Assembly (NCBI RefSeq): GCF_036417845.1
Contig: NC_089981.1
Coordinates: 80,517,268-80,581,267, forward strand
Direction of reading: 5' to 3'
DNA: 64,000 nt
From: Apteryx mantelli
Taxonomy: Eukaryota > Chordata > Aves > Apterygiformes > Apterygidae
Positions 38,901 through 50,900 of this stretch are shown in pieces. The translations under genes and the position numbers were made by a program. Position 1 is the first letter of the stretch. Each line of letters opens with the position of its first letter. The notes below the pieces were generated by a model. That model did not search any database. It was not told the DNA's origin and worked only from the letters and a program-made list of their open reading frames with translations.

Positions 38901-41900
38901 TCGAACTTGGGCATCTTAATCTTCCCTTTCAGGCCGGCGGCTTCCACCTCGGCTCCCTCCAGCGAGCCTTCGGCGGAGGGCCCTTTCAGGTCCACCTCGG
39001 GCCCCTGGAGGCTGAGGGAGCCTTCGAGCGAGGGCAGCTGGACGTCGGGGGCCGAGAGGCTGACGTCGCCCGCGCCGGCCTTGAGCTCTGCCTCCGGGAG
39101 GCTGACGTCGACTTTGGGCAGGCTGACGTCCGCGTCGAGTTTGGGAGCCTTGACGGTTGGCTTGGAGAAGACCACGCTGGGCACCTTGACTTTTGGCATG
39201 TGCAGTTTCATGCCGCCGCCCTCGACCTTCCCGGGAGCGGCGTCCAGGCCGCCTTCGGCGTCGGGGCCCTGCAGGGCGAGCTCGCCCTCCGGGATTTCGG
39301 CCTGGGCTTTGGGCAGCGAGACCTCGGCCTTCGGCAGGCTGACCTGCACGTGGGGAGCCTTGGCTTTGGGCAGTTTGACGCTGGGCATCTTGACGTCGGG
39401 CATTTTGAATCTGCCTTTCTCGGCGTCTCCGGCGCCGGCGGCGGCCTCGATGGTCAGCTCGACGCCGGGAGCCTGGATCTCGGCCGCGGGCAGGGTCAGC
39501 TCGGCTTCGGCGGTTCCCGAGGGCACCGTCACCTGGGGCTCCTTGAGGCTCACGTCCACGTCGGCGGCGACGGCGCCCTTGGCCTCTCTGCTGCTGGACC
39601 AGCCAAAGGAAGGCATGCCGAACTTGGGCATTTTGAACTTGCTGTCCTTCGCCTTCGAGGCCTCCTTCTCTGGGGCTTTTGCTTCCCCTTCGAGGGCGAG
39701 GCCCGCCTCGGGCGCCTGCAGGTCGACGCTGGCCTTTGGCAGGGTGATGTCGACGGAGGGCAGGGTGATGTCCACCTTGGGAGCCTTGGTGTCCGCTTTG
39801 GGCATTTTGAGGGAGGGCATTTCCACCTTCCAGCCAGCCCCTTCGGTTTTGGCACCGGGGACGTCGGCTTTGAGGCCCAGCGCGGGGCCTTCCCCTGTGG
39901 CGGTCACGGTGGCGGGGGGGAGGTCGACCTCTGCGGTGGGCAGGCTGACCTCTGCTCCGGGCCCTTGGGCCTTGGGGGGCGACACTCCAAATTTGGGCTT
40001 GTCGAACTTGGGCATCTTAATCTTCCCTTTCAGGCCGGCGGCTTCCACCTCGGCTCCCTCCAGCGAGCCTTCGGCGGAGGGCCCTTTCAGGTCCACCTCG
40101 GGCCCCTGGAGGCTGAGGGAGCCTTCGAGCGAGGGCAGCTGGACGTCGGGGGCCGAGAGGCTGACGTCGCCCGCGCCGGCCTTGAGCTCTGCCTCCGGGA
40201 GGCTGACGTCGACTTTGGGCAGGCTGACGTCCGCGTCGAGTTTGGGAGCCTTGACGGTTGGCTTGGAGAAGACCACGCTGGGCACCTTGACTTTTGGCAT
40301 GTGCAGTTTCATGCCGCCGCCCTCGACCTTCCCGGGAGCGGCGTCCAGGCCGCCTTCGGCGTCGGGGCCCTGCAGGGCGAGCTCGCCCTCCGGGATTTCG
40401 GCCTGGGCTTTGGGCAGCGAGACCTCGGCCTTCGGCAGGCTGACCTGCACGTGGGGAGCCTTGGCTTTGGGCAGTTTGACGCTGGGCATCTTGACGTCGG
40501 GCATTTTGAATCTGCCTTTCTCGGCGTCTCCGGCGCCGGCGGCGGCCTCGATGGTCAGCTCGACGCCGGGAGCCTGGATCTCGGCCGCGGGCAGGGTCAG
40601 CTCGGCTTCGGCGGTTCCCGAGGGCACCGTCACCTGGGGCTCCTTGAGGCTCACGTCCACGTCGGCGGCGACGGCGCCCTTGGCCTCTCTGCTGCTGGAC
40701 CAGCCAAAGGAAGGCATGCCGAACTTGGGCATTTTGAACTTGCTGTCCTTCGCCTTCGAGGCCTCCTTCTCTGGGGCTTTTGCTTCCCCTTCGAGGGCGA
40801 GGCCCGCCTCGGGCGCCTGCAGGTCGACGCTGGCCTTTGGCAGGGTGATGTCGACGGAGGGCAGGGTGATGTCCACCTTGGGAGCCTTGGTGTCCGCTTT
40901 GGGCATTTTGAGGGAGGGCATTTCCACCTTCCAGCCAGCCCCTTCGGTTTTGGCACCGGGGACGTCGGCTTTGAGGCCCAGCGCGGGGCCTTCCCCTGTG
41001 GCGGTCACGGTGGCGGAGGGGAGGTCGACCTCTGCGGTGGGCAGGCTGACCTCTGCTCCGGGCCCTTGGGCCTTGGGGGGCGACACTCCAAATTTGGGCT
41101 TGTCGAACTTGGGCATCTTAATCTTCCCTTTCAGGCCGGCGGCTTCCACCTCGGCTCCCTCCAGCGAGCCTTCGGCGGAGGGCCCTTTCAGGTCCACCTC
41201 GGGCCCCTGGAGGCTGAGGGAGCCTTCAAGCGAGGGCAGCTGGACGTCGGGGGCCGAGAGGCTGACGTCGCCCGCGCCGGCCTTGAGCTCTGCCTCCGGG
41301 AGGCTGACGTCGACTTTGGGCAGGCTGACGTCCGCGTCGAGTTTGGGAGCCTTGACGGTTGGCTTGGAGAAGACCACGCTGGGCACCTTGACTTTTGGCA
41401 TGTGCAGTTTCATGCCGCCGCCCTCGACCTTCCCGGGAGCGGCGTCCAGGCCGCCTTCGGCGTCGGGGCCCTGCAGGGCGAGCTCGCCCTCCGGGATTTC
41501 GGCCTGGGCTTTGGGCAGCGAGACCTCGGCCTTCGGCAGGCTGACCTGCACGTGGGGAGCCTTGGCTTTGGGCAGTTTGACGCTGGGCATCTTGACGTCG
41601 GGCATTTTGAATCTGCCTTTCTCAGCGTCTCCGGCGCCGGCGGCGGCCTCGATGGTCAGCTCGACGCCGGGAGCCTGGATCTCGGCCGCGGGCAGGGTCA
41701 GCTCGGCTTCGGCGGTTCCCGAGGGCACCGTCACCTGGGGCTCCTTGAGGCTCACGTCCACGTCGGCGGCGACGGCGCCCTTGGCCTCTCTGCTGCTGGA
41801 CCAGCCAAAGGAAGGCATGCCGAACTTGGGCATTTTGAACTTGCTGTCCTTCGCCTTCGAGGCCTCCTTCTCTGGGGCTTTTGCTTCCCCTTCGAGGGCG

Positions 41901-44900
41901 AGGCCCGCCTCGGGCGCCTGCAGGTCGACGCTGGCCTTTGGCAGGGTGATGTCGACGGAGGGCAGGGTGATGTCCACCTTGGGAGCCTTGGTGTCCGCTT
42001 TGGGCATTTTGAGGGAGGGCATTTCCACCTTCCAGCCAGCCCCTTCGGTTTTGGCACCGGGGACGTCGGCTTTGAGGCCCAGCGCGGGGCCTTCCCCTGT
42101 GGCGGTCACGGTGGCGGAGGGGAGGTCGACCTCTGCGGTGGGCAGGCTGACCTCTGCTCCGGGCCCTTGGGCCTTGGGGGGCGACACTCCAAATTTGGGC
42201 TTGTCGAACTTGGGCATCTTAATCTTCCCTTTCAGGCCGGCGGCTTCCACCTCGGCTCCCTCCAGCGAGCCTTCGGCGGAGGGCCCTTTCAGGTCCACCT
42301 CGGGCCCCTGGAGGCTGAGGGAGCCTTCGAGCGAGGGCAGCTGGACGTCGGGGGCCGAGAGGCTGACGTCGCCCGCGCCGGCCTTGAGCTCTGCCTCCGG
42401 GAGGCTGACGTCGACTTTGGGCAGGCTGACGTCCGCGTCGAGTTTGGGAGCCTTGACGGTTGGCTTGGAGAAGACCACGCTGGGCACCTTGACTTTTGGC
42501 ATGTGCAGTTTCATGCCGCCGCCCTCGACCTTCCCGGGAGCGGCGTCCAGGCCGCCTTCGGCGTCGGGGCCCTGCAGGGCGAGCTCGCCCTCCGGGATTT
42601 CGGCCTGGGCTTTGGGCAGCGAGACCTCGGCCTTCGGCAGGCTGACCTGCACGTGGGGAGCCTTGGCTTTGGGCAGTTTGACGCTGGGCATCTTGACGTC
42701 GGGCATTTTGAATCTGCCTTTCTCGGCGTCTCCGGCGCCGGCGGCGGCCTCGATGGTCAGCTCGACGCCGGGAGCCTGGATCTCGGCCGCGGGCAGGGTC
42801 AGCTCGGCTTCGGCGGTTCCCGAGGGCACCGTCACCTGGGGCTCCTTGAGGCTCACGTCCACGTCGGCGGCGCCGGCGCCCTTGGCCTCTCTGCTGCTGG
42901 ACCAGCCAAAGGAAGGCATGCCGAACTTGGGCATTTTGAACTTGCTGTCCTTCGCCTTCGAGGCCTCCTTCTCTGGGGCTTTTGCTTCCCCTTCGAGGGC
43001 GAGGCCCGCCTCGGGCGCCTGCAGGTCGACGCTGGCCTTTGGCAGGGTGATGTCGACGGAGGGCAGGGTGATGTCCACCTTGGGAGCCTTGGTGTCCGCT
43101 TTGGGCATTTTGAGGGAGGGCATTTCCACCTTCCAGCCAGCCCCTTCGGTTTTGGCACCGGGGACGTCGGCTTTGAGGCCCAGCGCGGGGCCTTCCCCTG
43201 TGGCGGTCACGGTGGCGGAGGGGAGGTCGACCTCTGCGGTGGGCAGGCTGACCTCTGCTCCGGGCCCTTGGGCCTTGGGGGGCGACACTCCAAATTTGGG
43301 CTTGTCGAACTTGGGCATCTTAATCTTCCCTTTCAGGCCGGCGGCTTCCACCTCGGCTCCCTCCAGCGAGCCTTCGGCGGAGGGCCCTTTCAGGTCCACC
43401 TCGGGCCCCTGGAGGCTGAGGGAGCCTTCGAGCGAGGGCAGCTGGACGTCGGGGGCCGAGAGGCTGACGTCGCCCGCGCCGGCCTTGAGCTCTGCCTCCG
43501 GGAGGCTGACGTCGACTTTGGGCAGGCTGACGTCCGCGTCGAGTTTGGGAGCCTTGACGGTTGGCTTGGAGAAGACCACGCTGGGCACCTTGACTTTTGG
43601 CATGTGCAGTTTCATGCCGCCGCCCTCGACCTTCCCGGGAGCGGCGTCCAGGCCGCCTTCGGCGTCGGGGCCCTGCAGGGCGAGCTCGCCCTCCGGGATT
43701 TCGGCCTGGGCTTTGGGCAGCGAGACCTCGGCCTTCGGCAGGCTGACCTGCACGTGGGGAGCCTTGGCTTTGGGCAGTTTGACGCTGGGCATCTTGACGT
43801 CGGGCATTTTGAATCTGCCTTTCTCGGCGTCTCCGGCGCCGGCGGCGGCCTCGATGGTCAGCTCGACGCCGGGAGCCTGGATCTCGGCCGCGGGCAGGGT
43901 CAGCTCGGCTTCGGCGGTTCCCGAGGGCACCGTCACCTGGGGCTCCTTGAGGCTCACGTCCACGTCAGCGGCGACGGCGCCCTTGGCCTCTCTGCTGCTG
44001 GACCAGCCAAAGGAAGGCATGCCGAACTTGGGCATTTTGAACTTGCTGTCCTTCGCCTTCGAGGCCTCCTTCTCTGGGGCTTTTGCTTCCCCTTCGAGGG
44101 CGAGGCCCGCCTCGGGCGCCTGCAGGTCGACGCTGGCCTTTGGCAGGGTGATGTCGACGGAGGGCAGGGTGATGTCCACCTTGGGAGCCTTGGTGTCCGC
44201 TTTGGGCATTTTGAGGGAGGGCATTTCCACCTTCCAGCCAGCCCCTTCGGTTTTGGCACCGGGGACGTCGGCTTTGAGGCCCAGCGCGGGGCCTTCCCCT
44301 GTGGCGGTCACGGTGGCGGAGGGGAGGTCGACCTCTGCGGTGGGCAGGCTGACCTCTGCTCCGGGCCCTTGGGCCTTGGGGGGCGACACTCCAAATTTGG
44401 GCTTGTCGAACTTGGGCATCTTAATCTTCCCTTTCAGGCCGGCGGCTTCCACCTCGGCTCCCTCCAGCGAGCCTTCGGCGGAGGGCCCTTTCAGGTCCAC
44501 CTCGGGCCCCTGGAGGCTGAGGGAGCCTTCAAGCGAGGGCAGCTGGACGTCGGGGGCCGAGAGGCTGACGTCGCCCGCGCCGGCCTTGAGCTCTGCCTCC
44601 GGGAGGCTGACGTCGACTTTGGGCAGGCTGACGTCCGCGTCGAGTTTGGGAGCCTTGACGGTTGGCTTGGAGAAGACCACGCTGGGCACCTTGACTTTTG
44701 GCATGTGCAGTTTCATGCCGCCGCCCTCGACCTTCCCGGGAGCGGCGTCCAGGCCGCCTTCGGCGTCGGGGCCCTGCAGGGCGAGCTCGCCCTCCGGGAT
44801 TTCGGCCTGGGCTTTGGGCAGCGAGACCTCGGCCTTCGGCAGGCTGACCTGCACGTGGGGAGCCTTGGCTTTGGGCAGTTTGACGCTGGGCATCTTGACG

Positions 44901-47900
44901 TCGGGCATTTTGAATCTGCCTTTCTCGGCGTCTCCGGCGCCGGCGGCGGCCTCGATGGTCAGCTCGACGCCGGGAGCCTGGATCTCGGCCGCGGGCAGGG
45001 TCAGCTCGGCTTCGGCGGTTCCCGAGGGCACCGTCACCTGGGGCTCCTTGAGGCTCACGTCCACGTCGGCGGCGACGGCGCCCTTGGCCTCTCTGCTGCT
45101 GGACCAGCCAAAGGAAGGCATGCCGAACTTGGGCATTTTGAACTTGCTGTCCTTCGCCTTCGAGGCCTCCTTCTCTGGGGCTTTTGCTTCCCCTTCGAGG
45201 GCGAGGCCCGCCTCGGGCGCCTGCAGGTCGACGCTGGCCTTTGGCAGGGTGATGTCGACGGAGGGCAGGGTGATGTCCACCTTGGGAGCCTTGGTGTCCG
45301 CTTTGGGCATTTTGAGGGAGGGCATTTCCACCTTCCAGCCAGCCCCTTCGGTTTTGGCACCGGGGACGTCGGCTTTGAGGCCCAGCGCGGGGCCTTCCCC
45401 TGTGGCGGTCACGGTGGCGGAGGGGAGGTCGACCTCTGCGGTGGGCAGGCTGACCTCTGCTCCGGGCCCTTGGGCCTTGGGGGGCGACACTCCAAATTTG
45501 GGCTTGTCGAACTTGGGCATCTTAATCTTCCCTTTCAGGCCGGCGGCTTCCACCTCGGCTCCCTCCAGCGAGCCTTCGGCGGAGGGCCCTTTCAGGTCCA
45601 CCTCGGGCCCCTGGAGGCTGAGGGAGCCTTCGAGCGAGGGCAGCTGGACGTCGGGGGCCGAGAGGCTGACGTCGCCCGCGCCGGCCTTGAGCTCTGCCTC
45701 CGGGAGGCTGACGTCGACTTTGGGCAGGCTGACGTCCGCGTCGAGTTTGGGAGCCTTGACGGTTGGCTTGGAGAAGACCACGCTGGGCACCTTGACTTTT
45801 GGCATGTGCAGTTTCATGCCGCCGCCCTCGACCTTCCCGGGAGCGGCGTCCAGGCCGCCTTCGGCGTCGGGGCCCTGCAGGGCGAGCTCGCCCTCCGGGA
45901 TTTCGGCCTGGGCTTTGGGCAGCGAGACCTCGGCCTTCGGCAGGCTGACCTGCACGTGGGGAGCCTTGGCTTTGGCCAGTTTGACGCTGGGCATCTTGAC
46001 GTCGGGCATTTTGAATCTGCCTTTCTCGGCGTCTCCGGCGCCGGCGGCGGCCTCGATGGTCAGCTCGACGCCGGGAGCCTGGATCTCGGCCGCGGGCAGG
46101 GTCAGCTCGGCTTCGGCGGTTCCCGAGGGCACCGTCACCTGGGGCTCCTTGAGGCTCACGTCCACGTCGGCGGCGCCGGCGCCCTTGGCCTCTCTGCTGC
46201 TGGACCAGCCAAAGGAAGGCATGCCGAACTTGGGCATTTTGAACTTGCTGTCCTTCGCCTTCGAGGCCTCCTTCTCTGGGGCTTTTGCTTCCCCTTCGAG
46301 GGCGAGGCCCGCCTCGGGCGCCTGCAGGTCGACGCTGGCCTTTGGCAGGGTGATGTCGACGGAGGGCAGGGTGATGTCCACCTTGGGAGCCTTGGTGTCC
46401 GCTTTGGGCATTTTGAGGGAGGGCATTTCCACCTTCCAGCCAGCCCCTTCGGTTTTGGCACCGGGGACGTCGGCTTTGAGGCCCAGCGCGGGGCCTTCCC
46501 CTGTGGCGGTCACGGTGGCGGAGGGGAGGTCGACCTCTGCGGTGGGCAGGCTGACCTCTGCTCCGGGCCCTTGGGCCTTGGGGGGCGACACTCCAAATTT
46601 GGGCTTGTCGAACTTGGGCATCTTAATCTTCCCTTTCAGGCCGGCGGCTTCCACCTCGGCTCCCTCCAGCGAGCCTTCGGCGGAGGGCCCTTTCAGGTCC
46701 ACCTCGGGCCCCTGGAGGCTGAGGGAGCCTTCGAGCGAGGGCAGCTGGACGTCGGGGGCCGAGAGGCTGACGTCGCCCGCGCCGGCCTTGAGCTCTGCCT
46801 CCGGGAGGCTGACGTCGACTTTGGGCAGGCTGACGTCCGCGTCGAGTTTGGGAGCCTTGACGGTTGGCTTGGAGAAGACCACGCTGGGCACCTTGACTTT
46901 TGGCATGTGCAGTTTCATGCCGCCGCCCTCGACCTTCCCGGGAGCGGCGTCCAGGCCGCCTTCGGCGTCGGGGCCCTGCAGGGCGAGCTCGCCCTCCGGG
47001 ATTTCGGCCTGGGCTTTGGGCAGCGAGACCTCGGCCTTCGGCAGGCTGACCTGCACGTGGGGAGCCTTGGCTTTGGGCAGTTTGACGCTGGGCATCTTGA
47101 CGTCGGGCATTTTGAATCTGCCTTTCTCGGCGTCTCCGGCGCCGGCGGCGGCCTCGATGGTCAGCTCGACGCCGGGAGCCTGGATCTCGGCCGCGGGCAG
47201 GGTCAGCTCGGCTTCGGCGGTTCCCGAGGGCACCGTCACCTGGGGCTCCTTGAGGCTCACGTCCACGTCGGCGGCGACGGCGCCCTTGGCCTCTCTGCTG
47301 CTGGACCAGCCAAAGGAAGGCATGCCGAACTTGGGCATTTTGAACTTGCTGTCCTTCGCCTTCGAGGCCTCCTTCTCTGGGGCTTTTGCTTCCCCTTCGA
47401 GGGCGAGGCCCGCCTCGGGCGCCTGCAGGTCGACGCTGGCCTTTGGCAGGGTGATGTCGACGGAGGGCAGGGTGATGTCCACCTTGGGAGCCTTGGTGTC
47501 CGCTTTGGGCATTTTGAGGGAGGGCATTTCCACCTTCCAGCCAGCCCCTTCGGTTTTGGCACCGGGGACGTCGGCTTTGAGGCCCAGCGCGGGGCCTTCC
47601 CCTGTGGCGGTCACGGTGGCGGGGGGGAGGTCGACCTCTGCGGTGGGCAGGCTGACCTCTGCTCCGGGCCCTTGGGCCTTGGGGGGCGACACTCCAAATT
47701 TGGGCTTGTCGAACTTGGGCATCTTAATCTTCCCTTTCAGGCCGGCGGCTTCCACCTCGGCTCCCTCCAGCGAGCCTTCGGCGGAGGGCCCTTTCAGGTC
47801 CACCTCGGGCCCCTGGAGGCTGAGGGAGCCTTCGAGCGAGGGCAGCTGGACGTCGGGGGCCGAGAGGCTGACGTCGCCCGCGCCGGCCTTGAGCTCTGCC

Positions 47901-50900
47901 TCCGGGAGGCTGACGTCGACTTTGGGCAGGCTGACGTCCGCGTCGAGTTTGGGAGCCTTGACGGTTGGCTTGGAGAAGACCACGCTGGGCACCTTGACTT
48001 TTGGCATGTGCAGTTTCATGCCGCCGCCCTCGACCTTCCCGGGAGCGGCGTCCAGGCCGCCTTCGGCGTCGGGGCCCTGCAGGGCGAGCTCGCCCTCCGG
48101 GATTTCGGCCTGGGCTTTGGGCAGCGAGACCTCGGCCTTCGGCAGGCTGACCTGCACGTGGGGAGCCTTGGCTTTGGGCAGTTTGACGCTGGGCATCTTG
48201 ACGTCGGGCATTTTGAATCTGCCTTTCTCGGCGTCTCCGGCGGCGGCGGCGGCCTCGATGGTCAGCTCGACGCCGGGAGCCTGGATCTCGGCCGCGGGCA
48301 GGGTCAGCTCGGCTTCGGCGGTTCCCGAGGGCACCGTCACCTGGGGCTCCTTGAGGCTCACGTCCACGTCGGCGGCGCCGGCGCCCTTGGCCTCTCTGCT
48401 GCTGGACCAGCCAAAGGAAGGCATGCCGAACTTGGGCATTTTGAACTTGCTGTCCTTCGCCTTCGAGGCCTCCTTCTCTGGGGCTTTTGCTTCCCCTTCG
48501 AGGGCGAGGCCCGCCTCGGGCGCCTGCAGGTCGACGCTGGCCTTTGGCAGGGTGATGTCGACGGAGGGCAGGGTGATGTCCACCTTGGGAGCCTTGGTGT
48601 CCGCTTTGGGCATTTTGAGGGAGGGCATTTCCACCTTCCAGCCAGCCCCTTCGGTTTTGGCACCGGGGACGTCGGCTTTGAGGCCCAGCGCGGGGCCTTC
48701 CCCTGTGGCGGTCACGGTGGCGGGGGGGAGGTCGACCTCTGCGGTGGGCAGGCTGACCTCTGCTCCGGGCCCTTGGGCCTTGGGGGGCGACACTCCAAAT
48801 TTGGGCTTGTCGAACTTGGGCATCTTAATCTTCCCTTTCAGGCCGGCGGCTTCCACCTCGGCTCCCTCCAGCGAGCCTTCGGCGGAGGGCCCTTTCAGGT
48901 CCACCTCGGGCCCCTGGAGGCTGAGGGAGCCTTCGAGCGAGGGCAGCTGGACGTCGGGGGCCGAGAGGCTGACGTCGCCCGCGCCGGCCTTGAGCTCTGC
49001 CTCCGGGAGGCTGACGTCGACTTTGGGCAGGCTGACGTCCGCGTCGAGTTTGGGAGCCTTGACGGTTGGCTTGGAGAAGACCACGCTGGGCACCTTGACT
49101 TTTGGCATGTGCAGTTTCATGCCGCCGCCCTCGACCTTCCCGGGAGCGGCGTCCAGGCCGCCTTCGGCGTCGGGGCCCTGCAGGGCGAGCTCGCCCTCCG
49201 GGATTTCGGCCTGGGCTTTGGGCAGCGAGACCTCGGCCTTCGGCAGGCTGACCTGCACGTGGGGAGCCTTGGCTTTGGGCAGTTTGACGCTGGGCATCTT
49301 GACGTCGGGCATTTTGAATCTGCCTTTCTCGGCGTCTCCGGCGCCGGCGGCGGCCTCGATGGTCAGCTCGACGCCGGGAGCCTGGATCTCGGCCGCGGGC
49401 AGGGTCAGCTCGGCTTCGGCGGTTCCCGAGGGCACCGTCACCTGGGGCTCCTTGAGGCTCACGTCCACGTCGGCGGCGACGGCGCCCTTGGCCTCTCTGC
49501 TGCTGGACCAGCCAAAGGAAGGCATGCCGAACTTGGGCATTTTGAACTTGCTGTCCTTCGCCTTCGAGGCCTCCTTCTCTGGGGCTTTTGCTTCCCCTTC
49601 GAGGGCGAGGCCCGCCTCGGGCGCCTGCAGGTCGACGCTGGCCTTTGGCAGGGTGATGTCGACGGAGGGCAGGGTGATGTCCACCTTGGGAGCCTTGGTG
49701 TCCGCTTTGGGCATTTTGAGGGAGGGCATTTCCACCTTCCAGCCAGCCCCTTCGGTTTTGGCACCGGGGACGTCGGCTTTGAGGCCCAGCGCGGGGCCTT
49801 CCCCTGTGGCGGTCACGGTGGCGGAGGGGAGGTCGACCTCTGCGGTGGGCAGGCTGACCTCTGCTCCGGGCCCTTGGGCCTTGGGGGGCGACACTCCAAA
49901 TTTGGGCTTGTCGAACTTGGGCATCTTAATCTTCCCTTTCAGGCCGGCGGCTTCCACCTCGGCTCCCTCCAGCGAGCCTTCGGCGGAGGGCCCTTTCAGG
50001 TCCACCTCGGGCCCCTGGAGGCTGAGGGAGCCTTCGAGCGAGGGCAGCTGGACGTCGGGGGCCGAGAGGCTGACGTCGCCCGCGCCGGCCTTGAGCTCTG
50101 CCTCCTTTTGTTTGATTTCTGTCCCAGGCAAGGCTATGTCTATTTTATATTTTGTAATATCTGTATCTTCTTTTTGTGCCTTTACATCGTGTTTAAAAAA
50201 ACCCATTTTAGGCATTTTGACCTTTTTCTTTTGAAGTTTTATTCCTGTCTCTTCATCTTTACCTAGTATTTTTTCAATGATATCGTCTCTTTCCTTGGAT
50301 GGTACAGAGATTTCACCGTCTTTCATTTCAGTATCTGGTCTGGGAGGCTTCTTTTCTGCTTCTGACTTTGCCCACTGATTCTCTGAGGATGAAGTTGCTA
50401 TTTTTTTAGTTTTCAAGCTTGGCATTTGGACTTCTGGTAGGTGTCTTATATTTTTTTCACTTATATTTTCTTCAATTATCCTTCTTTCAATTTCAGCACT
50501 TGGAGCCTGCATCTCTCCTATTGTTATGCTGATATCTGTTTTTTCATCTGCTGCTAGAGAATGCACTTTTGTTTCCCCATGGCTCACCTGATCCTCAGTT
50601 TCCCCTGTTTCGTCCTTTAGCGTTGCCCAAGTAAATGTAGGAAATTTGAACTTTGGCAGTCTGAATTTGCTTTCTTTTCCCTCTATATCTTTTTCTCCTG
50701 CCTTCATATCAATGTCCATCTTAGAGTCTTTATCAGTTGTAGGCACATCATCTTCTTCTGTCTGTGCCTTTTTTACAGTATCTATTGACTGGACTGTGCT
50801 CTCTTCTCTGGGTAGTTTTATGTCATCTTTAGGTATTTTGGCCATTTTGAATGATGGCATTTGTATTTTCCACGCAGATACTTCTGATTCTGCATCAGGC

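Noticed and set aside
29641-49764. Nineteen 101-codon - strand ORFs spaced 1101 bases apart
   Set aside because: Out-of-frame shadows recurring once per AHNAK2 unit.
29559-50105. Satellite DNA or CRISPR-like array
   Set aside because: The repeats are long, coding, in one frame, without spacers, and continuous with AHNAK2 modules on both sides.
29427-50266. Giant + strand ORFs of 6,935 and 6,736 codons as genes
   Set aside because: They are antisense frames of the AHNAK2 array, open only because the unit length is a multiple of three; their proteins just repeat the shadow of each unit and end soon after the array edge.
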